Source: Campylobacteraceae bacterium
Lineage (GTDB): Bacteria; Campylobacterota; Campylobacteria; Campylobacterales; Sulfurovaceae
Length of the DNA: 64,000 bases
Assembly: GCA_027014605.1 (NCBI GenBank)
Contig: JALWDJ010000071.1
Location: forward strand, 1 to 64,000
Direction of reading: 5' to 3'
The notes under the pieces were generated by a model. It was not told the origin of the DNA and made no database searches. It worked only from the letters and a program-made list of their open reading frames with translations. Both the position numbers and the translations under genes were made by a program. Within the stretch, counting starts at the first letter, position 1, and every line of letters begins with the position of its first letter. Below are positions 38,154 through 46,384 of this stretch, in pieces.

Positions 38154-39158
38154 TTAATTATTTAATCCTTTTGTTTCCCAGTATTTTCTAATAGCATCTT
38201 TAGTCTCTTTTGGAAGAGGTACATAACCTAAGTCAGACGCTACTTTGTTTCCATTTGTGTATGCCCAGTCAAAGAACTTTGTTACTTTTTTATTTGTATC
38301 TACTTTCTCTGTTGGAAGTAAGATAAATGTTGCAGCAACTATAGGATAAGATGTTTCACCTTTAGGGTCACCAATAACAGCATAAAAGTCTTTATCTGCT
38401 GTCCACTCTGCATATTTTGCTGCATCTTGGAATGACTCTAGTGTTGGATTAATAAATTTACCCTCTTTATTCTCTACTTGTGCTGCAGGAAGTCCTAATT
38501 TCTCTTTGAAAGAGTACTCAATGTAACCAATAGAGTTTTTAATCTGTTGAATATTTGCAGATACACCAGAGTTTGACTTACCAGCAACAACCTTAGGTGC
38601 TTTCCATTTTGGTTTCTTGCTTACTTTAAAACTTTTATCAAGTTGATGTAAAAAATAGGTAAAATTAAATGTTGTACCTGATTTATCAGCTCTAACTGCA
38701 ACAGTAATAGGAGCATGAGGAAGTTTTAAATCTTTGTTATCCTTAGCAATAATCGCATCATCCCAATTTGTAGCTTTTCCACTAAAAATGGCAGAAATAG
38801 CTTTACGAGATAATTTTAATTTACCATCTTCAATACCATCAATATTATAAGCAAGAACAATTGAACCTACAACAGCAGGAAACATATAAAGTTTTTTCTT
38901 TTTAAGAATTTTTGGTTTTAATGGTTTATCTGAACCTGCAAAATCTACCATTCTTTTTGTAATAGATTTAATTCCATCACCTGAACCTGTCGGTGTATAG
39001 TTAACTTGATTTTTTGTTGCCTTAAAATAGTCTGATGTCCATGCTTTATAAACAGGTGCAGGAAAAGATGCTCCTCTACCTTTTAGTTCATCTGCATAAA
39101 CGAAAGTTGATGTAACAGTTGCTACAAGAGCTACTGTTAAAAGTTTTGATAGTCTCAT
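38154..39158 (-). CDS. pstS: Phosphate-binding periplasmic protein PstS
   Basis: A 334-residue exported binding protein with a signal peptide ending VYA. Phosphate contacts are recognisable in GRGASFPAPVYKAW (26-39), TPTGSGDGIKSI, DFAGSDKPL and VRADKSGTTFNFTYFL near 155. It delivers phosphate to PstCA. It is monocistronic in practice, because 494 bases separate it from pstC. A Pho-box-like promoter lies 30-62 bases upstream, and AAGGAG precedes the ATG. Confidence 0.95.
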   Translation of the reverse strand: MRLSKLLTVALVATVTSTFVYADELKGRGASFPAPVYKAWTSDYFKATKNQVNYTPTGSGDGIKSITKRMVDFAGSDKPLKPKILKKKKLYMFPAVVGSIVLAYNIDGIEDGKLKLSRKAISAIFSGKATNWDDAIIAKDNKDLKLPHAPITVAVRADKSGTTFNFTYFLHQLDKSFKVSKKPKWKAPKVVAGKSNSGVSANIQQIKNSIGYIEYSFKEKLGLPAAQVENKEGKFINPTLESFQDAAKYAEWTADKDFYAVIGDPKGETSYPIVAATFILLPTEKVDTNKKVTKFFDWAYTNGNKVASDLGYVPLPKETKDAIRKYWETKGLNN

Positions 39159-39187
39159 ATTTGACTCCTTATCTTTAAATATGAGAA

Positions 39188-39220
39188 ATTATAAAATGAA
39201 TTAATAACAGATTGATAACA
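39188..39220 (-). promoter_or_regulatory. Pho-box-like promoter of pstS
   Basis: On the minus strand TGTTATC (39220-39214), 4 bases, TGTTATT (39209-39203), 9 bases, then -10 TATAAT (39193-39188). Same 11-base period and 9-base spacing as at pstC and the regulator gene. Confidence 0.75.
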
Positions 39221-39223
39221 TAC

Positions 39224-39907
39224 TTAAGCTAATTTATAACCTACTCCCCAAACGGGAATAAAATACTCTTTTTCTCCCATTGGATCAATTTTTTTTCTTA
39301 ATCTATTAAGAGTTACATTAATAGTTTTATCATTAAAATTTATACTATCCTCACCCCAAACCTCATCTCTTAAAAAATCTCTATCTAATATAATATTTGG
39401 ATTTTTAATAAAAGTATATAGTAGTTTAAATTCTAAATTCGTAAGCTCTATATCTCTATCTTCTATAATAACTTTATGATTTGAAATATTTAAAACTATA
39501 TCTCTATATTTTATCTTTTCATTAAAAATCAAACCTGAACGACGAAGCAGTGCTTTAACACGCAAAACTAACTCTCTTGGTTTAAAAGGTTTCGTAATAT
39601 AATCATCACCACCTCTTATAAATCCCTCTTCAATATCTTCATCTCTATCTTTAGCTGTTAAAAAGATAACAGGTATATTATATCCATTCTTTCTAAGGTT
39701 AAATACAAATTCACTCCCTTCATAAGATGGTAGATTTCTATCTATAATCATTAATGAAGGGTTCTCCTCTTCTAAAAACTGCTCAACTCCCTTTGTAGAG
39801 AGAAATCCTATAGTCTCATATCCCACCTTTTGTAAATGATATTCGACCAATTCTAAAATATCCTCTTCATCCTCTATAATAACAATTTCTATAGCTTTAG
39901 TTTTCAT
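39224..39907 (-). CDS. PhoB/OmpR-family response regulator
   Basis: A 227-residue regulator. The receiver has acidic pair EDEED near 12, phospho-Asp in LMIIDRNLP near 56, Thr in VIFLTAKD and Lys in YITKPFKPREL. The winged helix has ITNLEFKLLYTFIKNP-type helices and RDFLRDEVWG, ending IPVWGVGYKLA. Its place just upstream of pstS and the shared operator argue that it is the phosphate regulator. No histidine kinase is beside it, so its partner lies elsewhere. Confidence 0.88.
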   Translation of the reverse strand: MKTKAIEIVIIEDEEDILELVEYHLQKVGYETIGFLSTKGVEQFLEEENPSLMIIDRNLPSYEGSEFVFNLRKNGYNIPVIFLTAKDRDEDIEEGFIRGGDDYITKPFKPRELVLRVKALLRRSGLIFNEKIKYRDIVLNISNHKVIIEDRDIELTNLEFKLLYTFIKNPNIILDRDFLRDEVWGEDSINFNDKTINVTLNRLRKKIDPMGEKEYFIPVWGVGYKLA

Positions 39908-39914
39908 AAAATAG

Positions 39915-39947
39915 AGTTTACTCTTAATTGATAACTAAATAATAACA
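39915..39947 (-). promoter_or_regulatory. Pho-box-like promoter of the response regulator
   Basis: On the minus strand TGTTATT (39947-39941), 4 bases, AGTTATC (39936-39930), 9 bases, then -10 TAAACT (39920-39915). This indicates autoregulation of the PhoB-like gene. Confidence 0.65.
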
Positions 39948-39954
39948 AAACTTA

Positions 39955-41019
39955 CTATTCTATTTTATTATGTCTATTTTCAATTCTTTTAATAACCTCA
40001 TCAGCAACTAATTCTTGTATCCCCATATCTAAGTGACTAAAAAAACCAACACATGAGCAATTCATCTCACCCAATACAAATTTATCATTACCATCTTCAT
40101 CAGTATCTAACATAAAGTCACCTGTCCAAATAATTGGTGTATTTTTGATTTTTCCAAGTTTATCTGAAATCATTGGAATAGAGTTAACAAACTTATCTAC
40201 AAGCTCTTGATACTCCTCTGGTTTATAATATGTATATTCAGCTCCTGATGCAATAGTTGCAGAAAAAGCATCTTTTTCTTGAACTGGTTTTTTATGAACA
40301 ACAAAAATTGGTTTATCTGCTACCATTAAAATACGAATTTCACCCTCAACAATTCTAGGCATAAATCTCATATCAACAAGCATTCCATTATCACCCTCTA
40401 TATATCGTTTACAAAACTTTATAAACTTACCAAGAGAGTTATACTCAACATGGTTATCAACAGCTTCAGTACATTTAATAACTGTATCTAAAGGTAGCGT
40501 ATCTCCTGCTTCATAATCTACCTTATTATCTACAATCTCTACTCTCCAAATACCCTCTCCTGTTGAACCTCGATTTTGTTTAAGAACTCTTGTCCCATAA
40601 GATATACTTTTTGGAAAATTCTTTTTAAACTCATCATAAGTATAATAAGCATAAGTGTCATCTGGAACAAGGTCAGTATCTGCTAATTTAGCTAAAGCAT
40701 CTTTAGCCCCAAAACGAATCATAGTATTTGGATGTGTTAAGATAATTACACCACTATCGTGAAGTTGACGAAGCATCTCAAAAAGTCTAGCCTCTCCATT
40801 AGGAAGATTTCCTGGATTAATCCTTACTATTACAGCATCTGCTTTTTCTAAAATATAATCAAATACATCACTAAACCATTCATCACGATAATAGATTACC
40901 TCTGCTCCATATCCTTTTTCTATAATAGCATTAACAATTGGCATAGTATCTCTTCTATGCCCATCAATCCACTTATCTGCCCCACCTTCTGCCTCCAAAA
41001 CAATTACATGTCTTTTCAT
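39955..41019 (-). CDS. Cj0069-family ATP-grasp-like protein
   Basis: A 354-residue cytosolic protein of the Cj0069 family known from Campylobacterota. The fold reads as ATP-grasp: N-terminal EAEGGADKWIDGHRRDT, THPNTMIRFGAKDALAKL near 95-112, VLKQNRGSTGEGIWRVE near 144 (phosphate loop), DMRFMPRIVEGEIRILMV near 216 and metal-binding LGEMNCSCVG near 320. It probably ligates or phosphorylates a small molecule. It sits upstream of the PhoB-like gene on the same strand, separated by that gene's own Pho-box promoter. Substrate unknown. Confidence 0.75.
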   Translation of the reverse strand: MKRHVIVLEAEGGADKWIDGHRRDTMPIVNAIIEKGYGAEVIYYRDEWFSDVFDYILEKADAVIVRINPGNLPNGEARLFEMLRQLHDSGVIILTHPNTMIRFGAKDALAKLADTDLVPDDTYAYYTYDEFKKNFPKSISYGTRVLKQNRGSTGEGIWRVEIVDNKVDYEAGDTLPLDTVIKCTEAVDNHVEYNSLGKFIKFCKRYIEGDNGMLVDMRFMPRIVEGEIRILMVADKPIFVVHKKPVQEKDAFSATIASGAEYTYYKPEEYQELVDKFVNSIPMISDKLGKIKNTPIIWTGDFMLDTDEDGNDKFVLGEMNCSCVGFFSHLDMGIQELVADEVIKRIENRHNKIE

Positions 41020-41146
41020 TAATTTTCCTTTTTTATCTTTTTCAAAAATCCCAAAGCATTTTAATTTGTTACTTAACCCTAATTCAAAATTCTAAAGAGT
41101 ATTTCTAACATATCCTATCAAAAAAAGTATTAAAAATTCAATAATA

Positions 41147-41178
41147 ATTAAGATTATAATTATTATTATAATCTTAAT
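41147..41178. repeat. Perfect 14-base inverted repeat in a divergent intergenic region
   Basis: Arms ATTAAGATTATAAT and ATTATAATCTTAAT around the loop TATT, lying between the divergent Cj0069-type gene and the small membrane protein gene. It could be an operator serving either promoter, or an RNA hairpin. Confidence 0.7.
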
Positions 41179-41228
41179 CTAATCTATCTTCTACTATTAT
41201 TAGCAATTTAATCTAAAAAGGCTTATTT

Positions 41229-41336
41229 ATGAATAGAGAACCATGGGTTGTATATTTAGTTGTTATTGGTGTTGTAGTTGCTATGATGTATGGAAAATAT
41301 TTAATGGCTAGTGGTGATAAAGAGGATAAAAAGTGA
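41229..41336 (+). CDS. Small single-helix membrane protein, 35 residues
   Basis: ATG 41229 to TGA 41334-41336 with AAAAAGG 6 bases upstream. The protein begins MNREPWVVYLVVIGVVVA, a single membrane helix, and ends in a charged tail SGDKEDKK, suggesting an N-out/C-in or similar small membrane peptide. Its stop overlaps the GTG start of the DUF89 gene (GTGA), so the two are coupled. I do not recognise a family. Confidence 0.7.
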   Translation: MNREPWVVYLVVIGVVVAMMYGKYLMASGDKEDKK

Positions 41337-42181
41337 ATATAACAACTGATTGTATAAATTGTCTTTTAAATCAATCAATAAGAGTTGCTAAAAATCTAAA
41401 TTTAGATGAATTTAAATCAAAAGAGTTAAGTAAAATTGCACAAGAGTCTATCTCTAAATATAGTGGCGTAACACCTGTTGTAGTAGCTTCAGACCTCTAT
41501 CCAAAGATGAATCATTTTATAGGAAGTAGTGATATTTATGCTGATTTAAAAGCAAAATCAACTAAAGAGGCATTAAAACTTCTTAGAGAGGTGGAGGCTA
41601 CTTTAAACAATTTAGAAGATAGAGTAAAAGGTGCAATTAAAGTGAGTGTAGCTGGAAATGTTATAGATTTTGCTACACCAAATCAGTTTGATTTATCTAA
41701 AGAGTTTAAGACAGTTTTTAAAACTCCATTTGCCATTGACAATCAAGATAAATTTTTAGATAAACTAAAGAGTGCTAAAAGCCTTATGATAGTTGGAGAT
41801 AATGTAGGAGAGCATGTTTTTGATAAACTTCTACTTCAAGAGATAAAAATAGCATATCCCAATATAGAGCTATATTATGCTACTAGAGGTGTGCCTATTA
41901 TTAATGATGTAACTATGAAAGAGGCAAAAGAGATAGGTTTAGATGAAGTTGCAACTCTAATTGATAGTGGAGTTAATACCCCTGGATTAGATTATAATAG
42001 AGCTAGTAGTAGCTTTATGGAGATATATAACTCAATGAATTTAATATTGGCTAAAGGCATGGGAAACTATGAAGCTTTAGATGAGGTAGATGATAATAGA
42101 ATTTTTCATCTTCTAAAAGTAAAATGCAATGTTGTAGCCTCTAGTATAGGTGCTAATTTAGGGGATTTAATCTTTAAATAA
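41333..42181 (+). CDS. DUF89 family metal-dependent phosphatase-like protein
   Basis: A 282-residue protein of the DUF89/ARMT1-like group, with the subgroup's N-terminal CINC (8-11). Catalytic-type segments are VAGNVIDFATP near 105, LMIVGDNVGEH near 146 with the metal-binding Asp-Asn, and AKGMGNYEAL near 240. DUF89 enzymes are described as damage-control phosphatases acting on sugar phosphates or phosphopantetheine precursors. The start is GTG 41333, overlapping the small membrane gene. The substrate here is unknown. Confidence 0.85.
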   Translation: MNITTDCINCLLNQSIRVAKNLNLDEFKSKELSKIAQESISKYSGVTPVVVASDLYPKMNHFIGSSDIYADLKAKSTKEALKLLREVEATLNNLEDRVKGAIKVSVAGNVIDFATPNQFDLSKEFKTVFKTPFAIDNQDKFLDKLKSAKSLMIVGDNVGEHVFDKLLLQEIKIAYPNIELYYATRGVPIINDVTMKEAKEIGLDEVATLIDSGVNTPGLDYNRASSSFMEIYNSMNLILAKGMGNYEALDEVDDNRIFHLLKVKCNVVASSIGANLGDLIFK

Positions 42182-42232
42182 TAAGTAGTAATTTGTTAAA
42201 ATGTCTATCTTAGAAATTAAAGGGTTTAATAG

Positions 42233-44494
42233 ATGATAAATAGAAGTAAAGATTTTTTACGAAAAAGAGTTGAAGAGGATTTAAAATTAGGTAGATATAA
42301 AAAGATAGTTACAAGATTTCCTCCAGAGCCAAATGGTTTTCCACACATTGGACATGCTAAATCTATTAGTATAAATTTTGGTATTGCTAAAGAGTATGGT
42401 GGAGAGTGCAACCTTAGAATGGACGATACAAATCCAACAACAGAGAATATTGAGTTTGTAGAGGCTCTAAAAGATGCTGTAGAGTGGCTTGGATTTAAGT
42501 GGAGTGGAGATGTTCGTTATACCTCTGATTACTTTTTAAAACTCTATAACTATGCTATTAAACTTATTAAGATGGGAAAAGCCTATGTTGATAGTCTCTC
42601 TGAAGAGGAGATAAGAGAGTATCGTGGAACAGTTACCTCAGCAGGAAAAAGAAGTATATATGCTAAAAGAGGCATAGAGGAGAATTTAGAGCTATTTGCT
42701 AGAATGAGAAGTGGTGAGTTTAGAGAGGGAGAGCATGTATTAAGAGCTAAGATTGATATGAGTTCTGCTAATATGAAAATGAGAGACCCACTACTATATA
42801 GGATTAAGAGAGCAGACCACTTTAGAGCAAAAGATAAGTGGGCAATCTATCCTATGTATGATTTTGCACACCCTCTATCTGACTATATAGAGGGGGTTAC
42901 ACACTCAATCTGTACATTAGAGTTTGAGAATAACCGAGATATTTATGATTGGTTAATTGATACATTAGAGCTTAAGCCTCCAAGACCATATCAGCATGAG
43001 TTTGCAAGATTAAATATAAACTATACTATTATGAGTAAAAGAAAAATTTTAGAGCTAATAGATAAAAATATAGTTAGTAGCTGGGACGACCCACGACTTC
43101 CAACTATTGCAGGGCTTAGAAGAAGAGGTTATACACCAGAGGCTATATTAAACTTTTGTGAACAGATAGGAGTAGCTAAGGCAAACTCTATTGTTGATAT
43201 TGCACAACTTGAATTTGCCATTAGAGATGATTTAAATCCAAAAGTACCACGAGTTATGTCTGTATTTAAACCACTAAAGGTTACTATTGAAAACTATAGT
43301 GGATTTGAAGATATTGAAGCATCTTACTATCCTCATGATGTTCCAAAAGAGGGTTCAAGAGTACTCCCTTTTTCTAAAGAGATTTATATTGAACAAGATG
43401 ATTTTATGGAAAATCCTCCAAAAGATTACTATCGTCTAACTCCAAATCAACCTGTAAGATTAAAATATGCCTATATTATCTCTTGCCAAGAGGTTATAAA
43501 AGATGATAATGGTAATATAGTTGAGATAAAAGCAAAATATTATCCTAACTCAAAGAGTGGCTCTGATAGTAGTGGAATTAGAGTAAAGAGTGCAATTCAG
43601 TGGGTCGAAGCTAATAGTGCTAAAAAAATTGAGATTAGATTATACGATAGACTATTTAAAAAAGAGACTCCTGAAAGCATTGAGGATATTAATCCAAACT
43701 CATTAGAGATTATTAAAAATGCCCTAATTGAACCTGCTGTTATCCAAGATAGAGTTAATGATAGATTTCAATTTGAGAGACATGGATATTTCTATAGAGA
43801 CCCAGTAGATTATAGTGATAAAAGACCTATATTTAATAGAGTTGTATCTCTAAAAGACTCATGGGCTAAAAAGATAAAAAAAGATAATAGAAGAGATAGA
43901 AACAAACCTAAAAAAGAGCATATAGAGGGTAAAGTAGCACCTATGAGTAGAGAGGAGGAGAATCTATTTCAAATCTACACTAAAAAGCATAATTTAAATA
44001 AAGAAGTAGCAAATACTCTTGCACGAGATATAGAGCTATCCAAATTCTATCAAGAGGCATTAAAAGAGTTTAACAGTCCTATAACTATTGGAAATATTAC
44101 TACTAATGAAGTTGCAAGAGAGCTAAAAATTAAAAAGATAGATGAGGTAAAGTTTACTCCAAAATATATAGCAGATTTAGCTAAAATGATAGATAGTGAA
44201 ACTATCTCAACTAAAATTGCAAAACAGGTTTTTGAAGAGATGAACAAAAGTGGTAGAGAGCCAACTAAAATAGTTGAAGAGAGAGGACTTAAACAGATAA
44301 ATGATAAATCCCTTATATTAGCTATTATAAGAGATGTAATATCTAAAAATGAAGATAATGTAAAAAAATTTAGAGATGGAAATAAAAAACTTTTAGGCTT
44401 TTTTATAGGAGAAGTTTTAAAAGCTTCTAATGGAAAAGCAAACCCTAAAATAGTCAATAGTCTAATTATAGAAGAGTTAAATAGAGCATTATAA
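42233..44494 (+). CDS. glnS: Glutaminyl-tRNA synthetase with C-terminal YqeY domain
   Basis: A 753-residue class I synthetase. The HIGH motif is PPEPNGFPHIGHAKSI (26-41), RMDDTNPTTEN follows, the MSK loop is IMSKRKILELI near 263, and DDPRLPTIAGLRRRGYTPEAI is specific to GlnRS over GluRS. After the anticodon barrel, residues about 585-753 form a GatB/YqeY tRNA-binding domain (EVARELKIKKIDEVKFTP to GFFIGEVLKASNGKANP). It charges tRNA-Gln directly. The best-studied Campylobacterota lack GlnRS and use transamidation. Composition matches its surroundings. Confidence 0.92.
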   Translation: MINRSKDFLRKRVEEDLKLGRYKKIVTRFPPEPNGFPHIGHAKSISINFGIAKEYGGECNLRMDDTNPTTENIEFVEALKDAVEWLGFKWSGDVRYTSDYFLKLYNYAIKLIKMGKAYVDSLSEEEIREYRGTVTSAGKRSIYAKRGIEENLELFARMRSGEFREGEHVLRAKIDMSSANMKMRDPLLYRIKRADHFRAKDKWAIYPMYDFAHPLSDYIEGVTHSICTLEFENNRDIYDWLIDTLELKPPRPYQHEFARLNINYTIMSKRKILELIDKNIVSSWDDPRLPTIAGLRRRGYTPEAILNFCEQIGVAKANSIVDIAQLEFAIRDDLNPKVPRVMSVFKPLKVTIENYSGFEDIEASYYPHDVPKEGSRVLPFSKEIYIEQDDFMENPPKDYYRLTPNQPVRLKYAYIISCQEVIKDDNGNIVEIKAKYYPNSKSGSDSSGIRVKSAIQWVEANSAKKIEIRLYDRLFKKETPESIEDINPNSLEIIKNALIEPAVIQDRVNDRFQFERHGYFYRDPVDYSDKRPIFNRVVSLKDSWAKKIKKDNRRDRNKPKKEHIEGKVAPMSREEENLFQIYTKKHNLNKEVANTLARDIELSKFYQEALKEFNSPITIGNITTNEVARELKIKKIDEVKFTPKYIADLAKMIDSETISTKIAKQVFEEMNKSGREPTKIVEERGLKQINDKSLILAIIRDVISKNEDNVKKFRDGNKKLLGFFIGEVLKASNGKANPKIVNSLIIEELNRAL

Positions 44495-44502
44495 ATATGT
44501 AA

Positions 44503-44790
44503 ACTACCTCTAACTAAAGAGCTAGAGACTTCCTAACTAGCAGATTCCAACAAATCTTAATTTGAAAGGCTCTCTGATTTATAGTCTTAAAGGCTAGTTC
44601 CTAGCCCAAGAGACTCTAATCCTCTCTTCTCTATATACCGATACCTATTGCAAGTTTAACTTGTATATTGTGGATTAACTTTTACAAATAGTTTCTCATT
44701 AAGTATAGTCTGTTTATTGAGTCTTAGTATTTTAAATCGCTTACTATCTTACTTTAAAATTGAGTATCCCTGATTGTTCCAATTTACTCA
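44503..44790 (-). pseudogene. Decayed tnpB tail with IS200/IS605-type right-end hairpin
   Basis: On the minus strand a TnpB-like piece reads KLFVKVNPQYTS, then an in-frame TAA where Gln is expected, then TCNRYRYIEKRGLESLGLGTSL; VNPxYTSQTC is the zinc-ribbon entry of TnpB. The CxxC middle is deleted and many stops lie further upstream. Just beyond, CTCTAGCT-type arms (44520-44527 and 44508-44515) form the hairpin that ends omega-RNA/right-end regions of such elements, followed by GGTAGTTTAC. The 44495-44823 gap contains nothing else I can name. Confidence 0.5.
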
Positions 44791-44823
44791 TTAGTGTCAA
44801 TCCTTTTTGTTTATTTATATTTT

Positions 44824-46221
44824 TTAACTAAAAATTGCTGATAATCTCTTTTTATTAATTATTCGTTTTTCTTTAGATGGTTTTCTAATCTTTTTAGGTT
44901 TTGCAACACGCTGAATATTAAGTAGATGTTTAGCTGTAATATTATCTGTTGTAATATTGCGACCATCTGTTCCACAACCTAGAGTAAGTGATGGAGTTAA
45001 ATTATTATATAATCCTCCTACAGCTCCTTGTGCTGATGGACTATTTATAATAATTCTGCTAGTATTAATTAACATAGAATATCTCATAATTTTATTTTTA
45101 TCATTTGAAAAGATACTTGCAGTATGTCCTTTTCCTCCATAATTATTAATGTCTAAACAGATTTTCAAAGCATGTTCAAAATCATTAGCTTCATAAATAG
45201 CAATTACTGGTGCTAAAATTTCTGAAGATAGAGGATATTCTTTTCCAACATTTGTCTGTTTAGCAACTAGTAAAGAGATATTATTAGGAACATTCAGCTT
45301 GGCCTTTTTAGCAATAAAATTTGCTGTCTTTCCAACTATATCACTTGACATAATCTCTAATTCTCTATTATATACAACCTCTTCTAAAGCTTTAATTTCT
45401 CTATTAGGAACTATATATGCACCATATTTCTCTAAAGCCTCTATTGCTTTTTTCATATTGGGCTTTTCAATAACAATTGCTTGTTCACTAGCACAAATTG
45501 TACCATTATCAAATGTTTTTGAATGAATAATTTTTTTAATTGCTAATTCAATATTAAAAGAGTTTTCAATAAGTACAGGAACATTTCCAGGTCCTACACC
45601 TAAAGCAGGTGTTCCAGAACTATATGCTAAATTAACTAAATTTTTACCTCCTGTCGCTAAAATAAGTCCTAATCGTTTATCTCTCATTACTTTTTCTGTT
45701 TTTTCTCTACTAGGATTTTTAATCCATTGAATACAATTCTTAGGTGCTCCTGCTTTTAATGCTGATTTATATAATAATTCAGCTGTATAATTACAAACAT
45801 TCTTAGCACGAGTTGGAGCGCTAATAATAATAGGGTTTCGTGTTTTAAGAGCAATTAAAATTTTAAACATTACTGTAGAACTAGGATTAGTAGATGGAAC
45901 AATAGCTAAAATTGTTCCAACAGGCTTAGCTATCTCAATAATACCTAAATTATTATCTTCAAATATAACACCAACTGTCTTCAAATGTTTTATATCCTCA
46001 TAAATATATTTTGTTGCTAAAATATTTTTAGTTACTTTATCTTCCCATTTTCCAATACCTGTTTCAGCAACTGCCATTTTTGCCAATAGAACACGATTTC
46101 TAAAACCTCTTAAATAGACTTCCTTAATAATTTTATTAACTTTAAATTGAGAATATTTTGCAAATTCTACTGTAGCTTTTTCTGCATTTTCCAAATATTG
46201 TTCTATATCACTATTATTCAT
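44824..46221 (-). CDS. CoA-acylating aldehyde dehydrogenase (AdhE N-domain / EutE-like)
   Basis: A 465-residue aldehyde dehydrogenase that should convert acetaldehyde or another aldehyde, CoA and NAD to acyl-CoA. PVGTILAIVPSTNPSS near 100-115 is the cofactor region, GPGNVPVLIE near 211, and the nucleophile is Cys in FDNGTICASEQ near 242. The C-terminus has GCGTDGRNITTDNITAKHLLNIQRVA, as in the first half of AdhE, but no alcohol dehydrogenase half and no microcompartment genes are present. AGAGGAAA precedes the ATG. It lies next to a transposon relic, so acquisition by transfer is possible. Confidence 0.85.
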   Translation of the reverse strand: MNNSDIEQYLENAEKATVEFAKYSQFKVNKIIKEVYLRGFRNRVLLAKMAVAETGIGKWEDKVTKNILATKYIYEDIKHLKTVGVIFEDNNLGIIEIAKPVGTILAIVPSTNPSSTVMFKILIALKTRNPIIISAPTRAKNVCNYTAELLYKSALKAGAPKNCIQWIKNPSREKTEKVMRDKRLGLILATGGKNLVNLAYSSGTPALGVGPGNVPVLIENSFNIELAIKKIIHSKTFDNGTICASEQAIVIEKPNMKKAIEALEKYGAYIVPNREIKALEEVVYNRELEIMSSDIVGKTANFIAKKAKLNVPNNISLLVAKQTNVGKEYPLSSEILAPVIAIYEANDFEHALKICLDINNYGGKGHTASIFSNDKNKIMRYSMLINTSRIIINSPSAQGAVGGLYNNLTPSLTLGCGTDGRNITTDNITAKHLLNIQRVAKPKKIRKPSKEKRIINKKRLSAIFS

Positions 46222-46384
46222 AAATGATTTTCCTCTTTTTATATTAAAGATATAATTATCTCCTCGCTATCTAAAAAAATCTAAGTAAGTTTAAAATTTT
46301 TTATATCTTATATAATTGTGTTACTTTTTGTATCATTTAATAGTAGTATTCATATATGGACTATTTATAATTATAATTTTTAAG

